In this document: piece after piece, positions 1 through 5,091 of the stretch | Layout: every line of letters begins with the position of its first letter | Position numbering within the stretch: position 1 is the first letter of the stretch | Source of the DNA: an uncultured Chitinophagaceae bacterium | GTDB lineage: Bacteria; Bacteroidota; Bacteroidia; Chitinophagales; Chitinophagaceae | Assembly (NCBI GenBank): GCA_946885665.1 | Contig: CAMPGT010000271.1 | Location: forward strand, 1 to 5,091 | Length of the DNA stretch: 5,091 nucleotides | Direction: 5' to 3' | The notes under the pieces: model-generated | Told to the model about the DNA's origin: nothing | Databases searched by the model: none | The model's input: the letters and a program-made list of their open reading frames with translations, nothing else | Position numbers and translations under genes: made by a program

Positions 1-39
1 TCGTTAGCCTATTCCGGCGGTTTTATTTTCATAAGCGAG

Positions 40-1125
40 TTAGCGTGTAGTTATGGTTACGTTTTTGTCTACGATTTCGAAGTTGAAGTCAGCAGTTATC
101 TGCATGGCTGTCAACGCTTCCCATACGGTTTCGTTCCTGAAATTGCCCGTAAACCGCAGGTTTTTCACCTGTTCATCATTAAAAAGGAAATTCACGCCAT
201 AACAGCGTGACATTTTAAGGGCAATTTCCTCGAACGATTCATCCTCGAAGATGAGCCGGTTGTTGACCCACGAGGTTTCGAGGACGGTGCTGTCGAGTGA
301 AAAATAGTTGAGCGTTCCGAGGTTGATGATCGGCGTGTGTTTCAGCATCTTAGCCCTTTTGGGCGTAGCTCTTTTTTCTTCAGGAATCTCGTTGCTGACC
401 ACCAGCTTTTCGTTTGGCTTGAGGATGATCCTTTCTGCCCGCTTGTCGCGCAGCGTTACTTCTATGCTTCCGCGGATAAGGCTGGTTTCGGTGGTTTTTT
501 CGCCGGGGTAGGATTTTACGTTGAATTCGGTTCCCAGCACCTTGATGTCCATGGCGCGGGTGTGGATGATGAAGGGCCTTTCGGCGTTATGCACCACATC
601 GAAGTAGGCTTCTCCGGTGAGGGTCACTTCGCGGAGCTGCTCACCAAAAACCTTGTCGTACGTGATTTTGCTGCCGGCGTTCAGCCATACTTTAGAGCCG
701 TCGGGCAGCACAATGTTCGTTTTGGACCCATTTTTAGTAGAAATTTCGCTGGTTTCGCGCGCAATGGCATGGGCAACCGGCGGCGGACTCTTGAAAGTGG
801 TGTACACCCAACCGGTCACTGCTGCAAAGGCGATGATAGAGGCGGCGATCAGGTTGCGGCGGTTGAAGAACCTGCGCCTCCGCGGGCCCACTACCACAAC
901 GGCGTGGTCGCTGTAATCGTCATCAATGTTTCCGGGAACATCATTGCTATCGAGGTTCATACGTTCGAGGTGAGTGGCGTATGCGGCCTCGAGCTCGCTA
1001 ACGTCTTGTGCGGGAACAACTTGCCAAAGATCTGACAATGTTTGAAGAGAGAAGTGAAGTTCGGGATTGGAACGGAGGATGCTTTCGAGTTCCTGGAGCT
1101 CCTGGACAGATGCCTCATTAGCCAT
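40..1125 (-). CDS. FecR-type anti-sigma factor with DUF4974-like C-terminus
   Basis: A single-pass inner-membrane regulator of 361 residues that should hold the adjacent ECF sigma factor inactive and relay a signal from an outer-membrane TonB-dependent receptor. Visible parts are a helical cytoplasmic N-terminus (about 1-75), a basic stretch RRRRFFNRRN (about 83-91) just before a membrane helix (about 91-111, NLIAASIIAFAAVTGWVYTTF), and a periplasmic FecR domain (about 126-224) with LPDGSKVWLNAGS, LTGEAYFDV, PFIIHT and VLGTEFNV. A DUF4974-like domain (about 288-359) contains NNRLIFEDESFEEIALKMS and FTGNF. The basic patch implies the N-terminus faces the cytoplasm. The frame stays open upstream to 1227, but the ATG at 1125-1123 is chosen because AGGAAG lies four bases before it and the extra 34 residues look unlike the family. 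It follows the sigma gene on the same strand after an unusually long 332-base gap. The family assignment is firm; the ligand is unknown. Confidence 0.95.
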   Translation of the reverse strand: MANEASVQELQELESILRSNPELHFSLQTLSDLWQVVPAQDVSELEAAYATHLERMNLDSNDVPGNIDDDYSDHAVVVVGPRRRRFFNRRNLIAASIIAFAAVTGWVYTTFKSPPPVAHAIARETSEISTKNGSKTNIVLPDGSKVWLNAGSKITYDKVFGEQLREVTLTGEAYFDVVHNAERPFIIHTRAMDIKVLGTEFNVKSYPGEKTTETSLIRGSIEVTLRDKRAERIILKPNEKLVVSNEIPEEKRATPKRAKMLKHTPIINLGTLNYFSLDSTVLETSWVNNRLIFEDESFEEIALKMSRCYGVNFLFNDEQVKNLRFTGNFRNETVWEALTAMQITADFNFEIVDKNVTITTR

Positions 1126-1129
1126 TTTT

Positions 1130-1135
1130 CTTCCT
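1130..1135 (-). promoter_or_regulatory. Shine-Dalgarno-like site of fecR
   Basis: On the minus strand this reads AGGAAG, followed by AAAA and the ATG at 1125-1123. It supports the internal start of the FecR-like protein over upstream in-frame ATGs at 1167 and 1227. Purine-rich ribosome sites are often weak in Bacteroidota, so this is good but not decisive evidence. Confidence 0.55.
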
Positions 1136-1266
1136 ATAAGAAGCCAGGTTCGGTTGATGTCAAGCATGATCGTGGGTGGGTGTAGACTAATAGGACAGCT
1201 TTTTTGCTTTGATCTACTAATGCCCATGTTACTTTTTTTAAAGTTTTTTACGGTTCAGCTTTGGTG

Positions 1267-1321
1267 CATCCTGGGGTCATCTTCCGGTCATCCTCGGGTC
1301 ATCCTGGGGTTTTCCTGGGGT
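1267..1321. repeat. Five tandem copies of an 11-bp unit
   Basis: On the plus strand the units are CATCCTGGGGT (1267-1277), CATCTTCCGGT (1278-1288), CATCCTCGGGT (1289-1299), CATCCTGGGGT (1300-1310) and TTTCCTGGGGT (1311-1321). The first and fourth are identical, and the others differ from them by one to three bases. The period is close to one turn of DNA, so every copy would present the same helix face. The array lies in the untranslated gap between the sigma and fecR genes. On the transcribed minus strand the unit reads ACCCCAGGATG. Confidence 0.9.
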
Positions 1322-1355
1322 TTACTACCGAGGATGAGCGGACCCATACCCCAGG
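1270..1355. repeat. Imperfect inverted repeat, arms about 28 bp
   Basis: The left arm 1270-1297 and right arm 1328-1355 pair without gaps at 22 of 28 positions, with a 30-base loop. Blocks are 8 bp (CCTGGGGT 1270-1277 with ACCCCAGG 1348-1355), 4 bp (TCCG 1283-1286 with CGGA 1339-1342), and 10 bp (TCATCCTCGG 1288-1297 with CCGAGGATGA 1328-1337). The right arm is therefore an inverted, partly decayed version of the tandem array. No T-run follows it directly on either strand, so it is not an obvious intrinsic terminator. Confidence 0.7.
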
Positions 1356-1447
1356 CAGACCGGTGAAACGGCGAGTGGAATATGGACGCGACCAGTTTGG
1401 CCCGTTTGTAATGATGGGCGCTGAAAAAATGCAGTAGTGCCTGGGGT
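1348..1447. repeat. Perfect 10-bp inverted repeat, 80-base spacer
   Basis: ACCCCAGGCA at 1348-1357 is the exact reverse complement of TGCCTGGGGT at 1438-1447, the latter only about ten bases past the sigma stop codon. The shared core CCTGGGGT is the core of the 11-bp tandem unit. The 1348-1357 arm could pair either with this site or with a tandem copy, but not with both at once. Confidence 0.65.
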
Positions 1448-1457
1448 GGCGATGCGG

Positions 1458-2030
1458 TTAGTATTCGGCCTTTACCCTGAGGTTCAGGTTGATGGCCTCG
1501 CTGATTTTGCGAACGGCGATGGCCAGTTGGTTGTCGATCGTTTTGATGCTGATGTTGAGGATCTGCGCCACTTCCCTGTAGGGCAGCCCATCTTCGCGCA
1601 CCAACCGGAAAACCAGTTTACAGCGGGGCGGCAGGTCATTAACGGCGAGGTGGATCCTCTTCATCATTTCTGCCGTAATCATCAGTTGTTCGGGGTTGAG
1701 GGCGGTAGAGGGGAAGTCGATGGTAAGATTGTCGAGGCTAACAACAACGTTTCTCTTCTGTTTAGAAAGATAGTTGATGGAAGTATTGCGCGTACTGACG
1801 TAGAGATAAACACGAAGGTTTTCGATGGAAGTGAGCGTTTTCCTGTTTTGCCACACTTTCATCAGCACGTCCGACACCACTTCTTCCGCTGATTGCTTGT
1901 CTTCAAGGAAGGTTAACGCGAAGCGAACGAGGGTCTTATAGAAGGTGAAAAATATTTCTCTATAAGCGGGCTCGTCGTCATATAACGCTATGCGGCGCTG
2001 CAGTTCCACCATATTGTCACTTATCGCCAT
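1458..2030 (-). CDS. ECF-type RNA polymerase sigma-70 factor (FecI/RpoE-like)
   Basis: A 190-residue extracytoplasmic-function sigma factor that should direct RNA polymerase to genes controlled by the following FecR-like protein, typically a receptor and nutrient-uptake operon. Region 2 spans about 23-93: DKQSAEEVVSDVLMKVWQNR (44-63) matches the core-binding helices, and NLRVYLYVSTRNTSINYL (71-88) the -10 recognition part. Region 4 spans about 122-180, with LPPRCKLVFRLVREDGLPY and the helix-turn-helix YREVAQILNISIKTIDNQLA (151-170). Length and the two-domain build are normal for ECF factors, and the style fits the Bacteroides expansion sigma-70 group. The frame also allows a TTG start at 2039-2037. 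The ATG at 2030-2028 is preferred because AAGGG lies about eleven bases before it, while that motif almost touches the TTG. The family call is firm; its regulon is unknown. Confidence 0.95.
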   Translation of the reverse strand: MAISDNMVELQRRIALYDDEPAYREIFFTFYKTLVRFALTFLEDKQSAEEVVSDVLMKVWQNRKTLTSIENLRVYLYVSTRNTSINYLSKQKRNVVVSLDNLTIDFPSTALNPEQLMITAEMMKRIHLAVNDLPPRCKLVFRLVREDGLPYREVAQILNISIKTIDNQLAIAVRKISEAINLNLRVKAEY

Positions 2031-2063
2031 AGGCTGCAATCCCTTAGAAAGACTTTTGTACAG

Positions 2064-2074
2064 AGCAATTTGCT
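2064..2074. repeat. 11-bp perfect palindrome in the sigma leader
   Basis: AGCAATTTGCT is a palindrome with 5-base arms AGCAA/TTGCT around one central base. It lies 34 bases upstream of the preferred sigma start, between that start and the A/T-rich putative promoter. The size suits a small dimeric regulator, but palindromes this short also arise by chance. Confidence 0.3.
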
Positions 2075-2079
2075 GCTTT

Positions 2080-2087
2080 AAAATGTA
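2080..2087 (-). promoter_or_regulatory. Possible -7 element for the sigma gene
   Basis: The minus strand reads TACATTTT, seven of eight positions of the Bacteroidota consensus TAnnTTTG, inside an A/T-rich tract about 50 bases before the sigma ATG. I do not see a good TTTG element at the expected upstream distance, so the call is tentative. Confidence 0.25.
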
Positions 2088-2111
2088 AAATAAAAATTTT
2101 AGTGTGACTCA

Positions 2112-2138
2112 TTTGGCCGTGGCGGTTCTTTTAATTTG
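2112..2138 (+). promoter_or_regulatory. Possible promoter of the membrane-protein gene
   Basis: TTTG at 2112-2115 and TTAATTTG at 2131-2138 resemble the Bacteroidota -33 (TTTG) and -7 (TAnnTTTG) elements, with one mismatch in the second. The 15-base gap is shorter than usual. It is correctly oriented, about 90 bases before the ATG at 2231. Confidence 0.25.
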
Positions 2139-2157
2139 GTTGGTTGCGGACAGTTCC

Positions 2158-2181
2158 GGCTTTTCCTGCTGAGGAAAAACC
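2158..2181 (+). promoter_or_regulatory. Hairpin upstream of the membrane-protein gene
   Basis: TTTTCCT (2161-2167) and AGGAAAA (2172-2178) form a perfect 7-bp stem around a GCTG loop. It is extended by GG/CC (2158-2159 with 2180-2181) after one mismatch. It lies about 50 bases before the ATG at 2231, downstream of the putative promoter, so it could be a leader-RNA hairpin or an operator. No T-run follows, which argues against a plus-strand terminator. Confidence 0.4.
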
Positions 2182-2230
2182 TGCATTGCGGGCATGATTC
2201 GTGTGCCTCGTTGTTGTTATATTGCTTCAA

Positions 2231-2701
2231 ATGAAAAGATCAATATTCGTGTTGCTGAAAATAGCGGTGATCACTTCGGGTTTGTCTGCGGGGTTATCGC
2301 TGAGTCATGTTTTGGAGATTCCGGGCAAGCATACGCTTATGGCGCCGGAGTTTGTGCACGTGCACCACACCTTCTATTTCGGGTACGCGATCTTTGGCGC
2401 GGTTGCGTGGATCTACGGATTGGTGGCAGGGGTGGTTGGTGGTTTGGCTTTGTACAGGGTAAACGAGCGTGCTGCCATCGATTGTTTTGCTGCGGCGGCG
2501 GGCTTTGCTGTTTCGCTGGCGATCTTTTTTATTTTTCTTGAACGCTATAATGAGATGATTGCAGACTGGGGAAGTGATGTGCCGGTGGGTTGGGAGCTGA
2601 TTCGGAACCGGTGGGAAGTGAGTCACACGATCATTTTTCTTTGCGGTGTGTTGTCGTTTATTTCCTTTTCAAAAGCGGTTCAAAGAAGATCCAAAATTTA
2701 G
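2231..2701 (+). CDS. Four-helix membrane protein, DUF1772-like
   Basis: A 156-residue integral membrane protein of unknown function. Hydrophobic helices are seen at about 4-24, 48-75, 83-103 and 132-148, with a basic C-terminal tail QRRSKI. Two stretches recall the DUF1772 (anthrone oxygenase-like) family: GLSLSHVLEIPGKHTL (21-36) after the first helix, and GWELIRNRWEVSHTIIFL (120-137) leading into the last. These contain conserved-looking His, Glu and Arg/Trp residues; more histidines follow in FVHVHHTFYF (41-50). No enzymatic role can be claimed from this resemblance. The frame extends upstream to a GTG at 2201, but the ATG at 2231 gives a normal K/R-started first helix and is preferred; no clear ribosome site precedes either. 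It is divergent from the sigma gene and convergent with the beta-helix gene, so it is probably transcribed alone. The protein is convincing; the family name is a recollection of motifs. Confidence 0.8.
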   Translation: MKRSIFVLLKIAVITSGLSAGLSLSHVLEIPGKHTLMAPEFVHVHHTFYFGYAIFGAVAWIYGLVAGVVGGLALYRVNERAAIDCFAAAAGFAVSLAIFFIFLERYNEMIADWGSDVPVGWELIRNRWEVSHTIIFLCGVLSFISFSKAVQRRSKI

Positions 2702-2746
2702 TACAGACCCGTTGCCGGATTATATTTTACTCAGGGAACCGCGTGA
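2702..2746. other. Short convergent intergenic gap
   Basis: Forty-five bases separate the stop codons of the plus-strand membrane-protein gene and the minus-strand beta-helix gene. Converging genes often share a bidirectional terminator, but I see no stem with a flanking T-run here. Termination may depend on other factors or occur inside a coding region. Confidence 0.5.
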
Positions 2747-4558
2747 TTAATATTGAATCGCTCCCACACTTATGCCGGCATCTGCCCATGGCTTGCCGTA
2801 ATAGTCAACAAGTTCCGCCGTGGGCAGGCTCCAGCCCACAATGCTGGCCTGGTATGGATAGCCACCCGATCTAAGCAATGCACTTGAGTTAGCCGTCAGA
2901 CTGTAAAACGTTCCCAGTTGCGGATCTAACTGCGTATTTCGCGTAACGTTTCCACCGCCACACTCCGCACAATTGGTGAGCTTTGCAGCAGAATAGGAAC
3001 TGTTTTTGTAAATGGCCACGCGCCGCGTGCCCGAGGTATCCCACGCCACCCAAAAGTTATTGTTGCGAATATACGTTCCGGCGGTATTCACATTCGGCAG
3101 AATGCGAAGTCCCATCCGTTCCGGCGGACGTGAATTTTCCTCGTCATAGGTGAAGGTGGTGTCCATTCCGAAATTCAACATCAGGTTATTATAAATCTTA
3201 TTGCCGGTAAGTGTGGTCGCATCGCCGTCTGTATTTGCCCGGTCGAGCCTCACAGAATACGTATCTGTGTTATATATGGTGTTATTCACAACCCAGTTGT
3301 TTTTACATTCCATGGTACCGGCGTTGCCGTTCTTGTCCACGATCGTCCACGTGGCCAGGTTTATGGCATGCGGCGCCTGCGAATGCTGCAACAGCGGCGA
3401 CACTTTCACGTTCTCGAAGATGTTGCTGAATACAAAATTGGTATTGCCGCCAACCGTGTTGGCAGAACTAAATCCGTGACAATAGTTCCTTTTAAAAATG
3501 TTATACATCGCCAGGTTTTTGAAACCGCCCACACCAAACGCATGCATATATGCCGAGTTGCCTGCCGAAATATCATTGCCTTCGATCTTATTATACTTTA
3601 CACCATAAATACCCGTAGTGAACTCGGATGCCAGCAGGCTAATGCCATTGTGCCCCCAGTTGGTGATCTTGCAATTTTTAACCACGCTTTTTTTGACGCC
3701 GTGCATAAAGGCGATTCCGTCTCCGCCAAGCATCACAGTCGGCTTCACTTTGTTTTCCGCTAACGTCCATGATTTGTCGATGATGCAATTTTGTATTACC
3801 AGGTTCTCGACGACTTTCATATTTTGCTGACTGTTTACTGCAAAGATTCCGATCAGGTTGGAACGCGTGATCATGCAACCGTCGATGAGGATATTTGCAC
3901 TTGGCGCGTCGATACGAATGGTAGCTACATTTCCTCCTCCGCGAAATTCAATGTTGCGCAGCGTAACATTGGTGGTGTTCGACATGCTGAGCAGCGGCGG
4001 AGCGGGCCATGCCGGAATCATCACTACATTGATGGGCGCAGTAGTGGCCGATGTATGCCGGATGTATAATTTGCCGGTTGTCTTATCGAAAAAATATTCG
4101 TCTGCCGTGTTGAGATCCGCAAGCACGGGGTTGTTATTCACTTTGTCATTCAGGCTGATCCGCGAAACACTATTCACAAAAACACGCAGCGCATCGGTGT
4201 AGCCGGTTGGATTGCTCCAGATGAGATTACCTTCATAGGTCCACGTGTCGTCTATCAATGCCAAACCGGCAATCACGGGGCGGTTGCCTGTTCCGTAGGC
4301 ATCGAGCGTACAGTTCGACCTGTTAGCGAGGTTGATGGTTCCCTGTGGAATATACCATACGTTGCCCCGTTTAAAGAGTATCGTATTTCCGGCCTGCATC
4401 AGTTCATTGGCTGCGGCTATACTTTTTTTAGGGGTGCTGCTGCTCAGGCCGTTGTTGGCATCAGAACCGGAAGTAGAAAAGTAATAGGTAGCCGCGGCCG
4501 CTTGAATAGAGCACATCATACAAGACGACAGCAGCAAAACAATAAATCCATATTTCAT
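2747..4558 (-). CDS. Exported right-handed parallel beta-helix protein
   Basis: A 603-residue secreted protein. An N-terminal signal peptide (MKYGFIVLLLSSCMMCSIQA, likely cut before AAATYY) is followed by a segment common at the start of Bacteroidota beta-helix proteins: TYYFSTSGSDANNGLSSSTP (24-43), then NTILFKRGNVWY (58-69). From about 195 to 505 short Asn- and Ile-rich rungs recur, such as NVTLRNIEFRGG, NILIDGCMI, NLVIQNCII, SVVKNCKITN, NKIEGNDIS, NNWVVNNTIYN, GNKIYNNLML and YIRNNNFW, typical of stacked coils. The C-terminus has the common closing pattern DPQL..FYSL..NSSALLRSGG (545-566) and ends DYYGKP...ISVGAIQY. Such folds include polysaccharide lyases and glycan hydrolases, but I cannot point to a catalytic set, so no activity is assigned. 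It ends without a T9SS sorting domain. It lies 45 bases after the stop of an upstream secreted-protein gene, consistent with one operon. No ribosome site is obvious before its ATG. Confidence 0.9.
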   Translation of the reverse strand: MKYGFIVLLLSSCMMCSIQAAAATYYFSTSGSDANNGLSSSTPKKSIAAANELMQAGNTILFKRGNVWYIPQGTINLANRSNCTLDAYGTGNRPVIAGLALIDDTWTYEGNLIWSNPTGYTDALRVFVNSVSRISLNDKVNNNPVLADLNTADEYFFDKTTGKLYIRHTSATTAPINVVMIPAWPAPPLLSMSNTTNVTLRNIEFRGGGNVATIRIDAPSANILIDGCMITRSNLIGIFAVNSQQNMKVVENLVIQNCIIDKSWTLAENKVKPTVMLGGDGIAFMHGVKKSVVKNCKITNWGHNGISLLASEFTTGIYGVKYNKIEGNDISAGNSAYMHAFGVGGFKNLAMYNIFKRNYCHGFSSANTVGGNTNFVFSNIFENVKVSPLLQHSQAPHAINLATWTIVDKNGNAGTMECKNNWVVNNTIYNTDTYSVRLDRANTDGDATTLTGNKIYNNLMLNFGMDTTFTYDEENSRPPERMGLRILPNVNTAGTYIRNNNFWVAWDTSGTRRVAIYKNSSYSAAKLTNCAECGGGNVTRNTQLDPQLGTFYSLTANSSALLRSGGYPYQASIVGWSLPTAELVDYYGKPWADAGISVGAIQY

Positions 4559-4603
4559 AAACGTCGATTAGGGATAAGCGTGAAATCGGGGATGAAATGG
4601 ATC

Positions 4604-5091
4604 TTATTTCGCGACAACAAGCCTGAGGTTCGCCGTATGCGATTCGCCGGTGAGACGGATCATGTAGACGCCGGCCGCGAGGTCGCTGCTATTGACGTCA
4701 ACATAATTAGGCTCGCGTGCGATTGTGCTACCGGTAAACAGTTGCCTGATTTTAGCGCCCGACAGGGTGTACAGGTCCAGCGCTACGCGTTGTTGATCAT
4801 GAGGAGTGGAAAAGTATACGCGGGTTGTCTTAAATGCTGGATTAGGAGAGGCTTTCAGATGATCGTTGGCGCCTTCTTGTAAAGGCTTTGCGGGAAGGTC
4901 GCGATTTAAGGGTTCGGCGGTGATACGAAACGTTCGTGTAACGCTGGATGGCACTTCGCCGTTGTCTGTTACCACCACTTTAATAAGTGCCGTGCCGGTT
5001 GCGCCTTCTTTGAGCCGGTAGTTTATAAATGCTTTACCATTATCAACGAGGTCGGCCCCTATGGATTCAATTAAGTTTTCGTCTCCCGTAG
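4604..5091 (-). CDS. 3' end of a T9SS-secreted protein (partial)
   Basis: The last 161 residues of a larger minus-strand gene whose start lies beyond the right edge; the frame is open to the window end. The first part, about 1-62 of the visible portion, has GKAFINYRLKEGATGTALIKV followed by VVTDNGEVPSSVTRTFRIT, the pattern of Ig-like or cadherin-like beta-sandwich domains in surface proteins. The last 80 or so residues form a type A sorting domain of the type IX secretion system: SPNPAFKTTRVYF, LDLYTLSGAKI, SSDLAAGVYMIRL and a final LRLVVAK. This tag directs export through the outer membrane and is normally removed on the way. The catalytic or binding region is outside the window, so the activity is unknown. 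The beta-helix gene begins 45 bases downstream on the same strand, so co-transcription is likely. Confidence 0.92.
   Translation of the reverse strand, partial: TGDENLIESIGADLVDNGKAFINYRLKEGATGTALIKVVVTDNGEVPSSVTRTFRITAEPLNRDLPAKPLQEGANDHLKASPNPAFKTTRVYFSTPHDQQRVALDLYTLSGAKIRQLFTGSTIAREPNYVDVNSSDLAAGVYMIRLTGESHTANLRLVVAK

Larger units (their letters stand above)
1126..1457 (-). other. Repeat-rich intercistronic region between sigma and fecR
   Basis: This 332-base stretch separates two same-strand genes that are normally close together. No convincing protein gene is present. It contains an 11-bp tandem array (1267-1321), inverted copies of the same unit (1328-1357), another copy (1438-1447), and an A/T-rich tract (1228-1250) with a small inverted repeat ACTTT/AAAGT (1231-1244). 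A run of six T on the minus strand (1422-1427) lies about 30 bases after the sigma stop, but the sequence before it (GGCACTACTGCA) forms only a three-base stem, so a classic terminator is not supported. I found no good match to the Bacteroidota TAnnTTTG promoter element on the minus strand here. Whether fecR is read through from sigma or has its own promoter is open. Confidence 0.6.

Noticed and set aside
9..32. Seven-residue minus-strand frame just after fecR
   Set aside because: It is too short to support as a gene, and no ribosome site or family resemblance is visible.
337..1035. Long plus-strand open frame of 232 residues opposite fecR
   Set aside because: It is antisense to a clear FecR family gene and its translation shows no domain pattern; G+C-rich codons on the coding strand commonly leave such frames open.
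1126..1227. N-terminal extension of the FecR-like protein by 34 residues
   Set aside because: The extra residues do not look like the family and the ATG at 1125 has a ribosome-site-like AGGAAG at suitable distance.
1267..1321. CRISPR array
   Set aside because: The units are only 11 bp and directly adjoining, with no unique spacers and no cas genes nearby.
1067..1366. Plus-strand open frame running through the tandem repeats
   Set aside because: It overlaps the fecR start and reads low-complexity sequence derived from the 11-bp units; nothing supports translation.
1422..1440. Intrinsic terminator after the sigma gene
   Set aside because: A run of six T on the minus strand is present, but the preceding sequence gives only a three-base stem.
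1437..1892. Plus-strand open frame of 151 residues opposite the sigma gene
   Set aside because: It is the antisense shadow of a well-recognised ECF sigma factor and has no family features.
2294..2626. Minus-strand open frame of 110 residues opposite the membrane protein
   Set aside because: The plus-strand frame gives four clean membrane helices, whereas this one is basic, disordered-looking sequence.
3368..3763. Plus-strand open frames within the beta-helix gene, the longest 131 residues
   Set aside because: They are antisense to a continuous 603-residue protein with a signal peptide and regular beta-helix rungs.

Overview
The window looks like a chromosome segment from a Bacteroidota bacterium, most likely of the Chitinophagaceae (Chitinophaga-like), with moderate G+C. 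Three things suggest this. There is an ECF sigma factor of the type expanded in Bacteroides-like genomes, followed by a FecR-type anti-sigma factor with a C-terminal DUF4974-like domain. A protein end carries a type IX secretion (T9SS) sorting domain. A secreted protein has the parallel beta-helix architecture common in this phylum. The genus is an inference from style, not a database match.

Layout, left to right. Positions 1-39 lie just downstream of fecR and hold no supportable gene; the usual next gene, a SusC/TonB-dependent receptor, would lie off the left edge. Minus-strand fecR-like gene: 40-1125. A 332-base gap (1126-1457) holds five 11-bp tandem repeats (1267-1321), partial inverted copies of them (1328-1357) and a further distant copy (1438-1447). 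Minus-strand ECF sigma gene: 1458-2030. A divergent intergenic region (2031-2230) has weak promoter-like matches on both strands and a perfect short hairpin. Plus-strand gene for a 156-residue four-helix membrane protein resembling DUF1772: 2231-2701. A 45-bp convergent gap follows. Minus-strand gene for a 603-residue exported right-handed beta-helix protein: 2747-4558. After 45 bp comes the 3' end of another minus-strand gene (4604 to beyond the right edge), encoding an Ig/cadherin-like segment plus a T9SS type A sorting domain.

How the genes may work together. The sigma and FecR pair is the classic cell-surface signalling module: an outer-membrane TonB-dependent receptor binds a ligand, FecR relays this across the inner membrane, and the sigma factor activates the nutrient-uptake operon. 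The two minus-strand secreted proteins on the right are spaced like an operon and probably act on or bind extracellular polymer, but no substrate can be named. The membrane protein between them is transcribed the other way and has no evident link.

The most unusual feature is the repeat-rich gap between sigma and fecR. Its repeats and inverted copies can form alternative hairpins in the sigma-fecR transcript. The tandem units also create a chain of tiny overlapping ATG...TGA reading frames. It could be a leader-type control element, a protein-binding array or a dispersed intergenic repeat; the sequence alone does not decide.
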